Shown here piece after piece: positions 62,171 to 64,000 of a stretch of DNA of 64,000 bases (positions are counted from its first letter, which is position 1; each line of letters begins with the position of its first letter). This stretch comes from Kitasatospora sp. MAP12-44. GTDB taxonomy: Bacteria; Actinomycetota; Actinomycetes; Streptomycetales; Streptomycetaceae. Position numbers and translations under genes: made by a program. Under the pieces are notes generated by a model. It worked only from the letters and a program-made list of their open reading frames with translations. It was not told the origin of the DNA and did no database searches. The DNA lies in NCBI RefSeq assembly GCF_029892095.1, contig NZ_JARZAE010000004.1, forward strand, positions 7,130,001 through 7,194,000. Reading direction: 5' to 3'.

Positions 62171-64000
<1,830 letters not shown>

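Overview
This 64 kb window is high-GC actinobacterial chromosome, almost certainly from the family Streptomycetaceae (Streptomyces, Kitasatospora or a close relative). The grounds are strongly GC-biased third codon positions, many GTG and TTG starts, the developmental genes ssgB and bldD, and an order of core genes that, as I recall it, follows the Streptomyces coelicolor block from ssgB to carB (about SCO1541 down to SCO1483). I cannot name a species without 16S rRNA or a search. I see no prophage, insertion sequence, CRISPR array or secondary-metabolite cluster. The window is conserved housekeeping DNA with a few accessory or decayed genes.

Layout. 1-3.9 kb: a GNAT acetyltransferase, a DsbA-like protein, a CGNR zinc-finger protein, the sporulation gene ssgB, two identical tRNA-Val(CAC) genes and a DnaQ-type exonuclease. 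4-9 kb: thrS, a HIT protein, an unknown membrane protein and a DCC-family protein. 9-12.5 kb: phosphatidylinositol mannoside synthesis (pgsA, patA-like, pimA) and a LemA-like protein. 12.5-17.6 kb: pyridoxal phosphate synthase (pdxS, pdxT), yebC and the Holliday-junction operon ruvCAB. 17.7-24.3 kb: Sec accessory genes yajC, secD and secF, then apt and relA. 24.3-30.7 kb: a DUF349 protein, a membrane-anchored cyclophilin, a metallo-beta-lactamase-fold hydrolase, hisS and aspS. 30.7-36.4 kb: a small NTPase, an N-terminally truncated FabV enoyl reductase, ppk2, a TPR protein and rarA. 36.4-45 kb: rpsD with a structured leader, two small membrane-associated proteins, alaS, ruvX and two tandem mltG paralogues. 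44.8-49.4 kb: shikimate genes aroE, aroC, aroK, aroB and aroQ. 49.4-56.5 kb: a P-loop kinase-like protein, a Nei-type glycosylase, a lipase-maturation-factor-like membrane protein, a DUF574 methyltransferase, a degenerate Xaa-Pro peptidase homologue, efp, nusB and a thioesterase. 56.7-64 kb: bldD, then the pyrimidine operon pyrR-pyrB-pyrC-(unknown)-carA-carB, with carB running off the end.

How the genes work together. Several runs are translationally coupled by 1-4 nt overlaps: ruvC-ruvA, MBL hydrolase-hisS-aspS, DUF6167-alaS-ruvX, aroC-aroK-aroB-aroQ and pyrB-pyrC-unknown-carA. Convergent genes and operon ends carry long perfect hairpins, most without a U-tract, as is usual for terminators in this group.

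The points most worth a second look are: a PyrR-type RNA hairpin that includes the pyrR ribosome-binding site; two adjacent near-consensus BldD boxes upstream of bldD; a multi-hairpin leader with a terminator-like stem ahead of rpsD; a FabV remnant that keeps its Tyr/Lys pair but lacks the NAD-binding half; two MltG paralogues, one with a glutamine-rich cytoplasmic tail; an M24 peptidase homologue lacking three of five metal ligands; a 16-bp operator-like palindrome at the thioesterase promoter; and a 32-bp palindrome upstream of ssgB. I did not find a clearly new multi-gene system.
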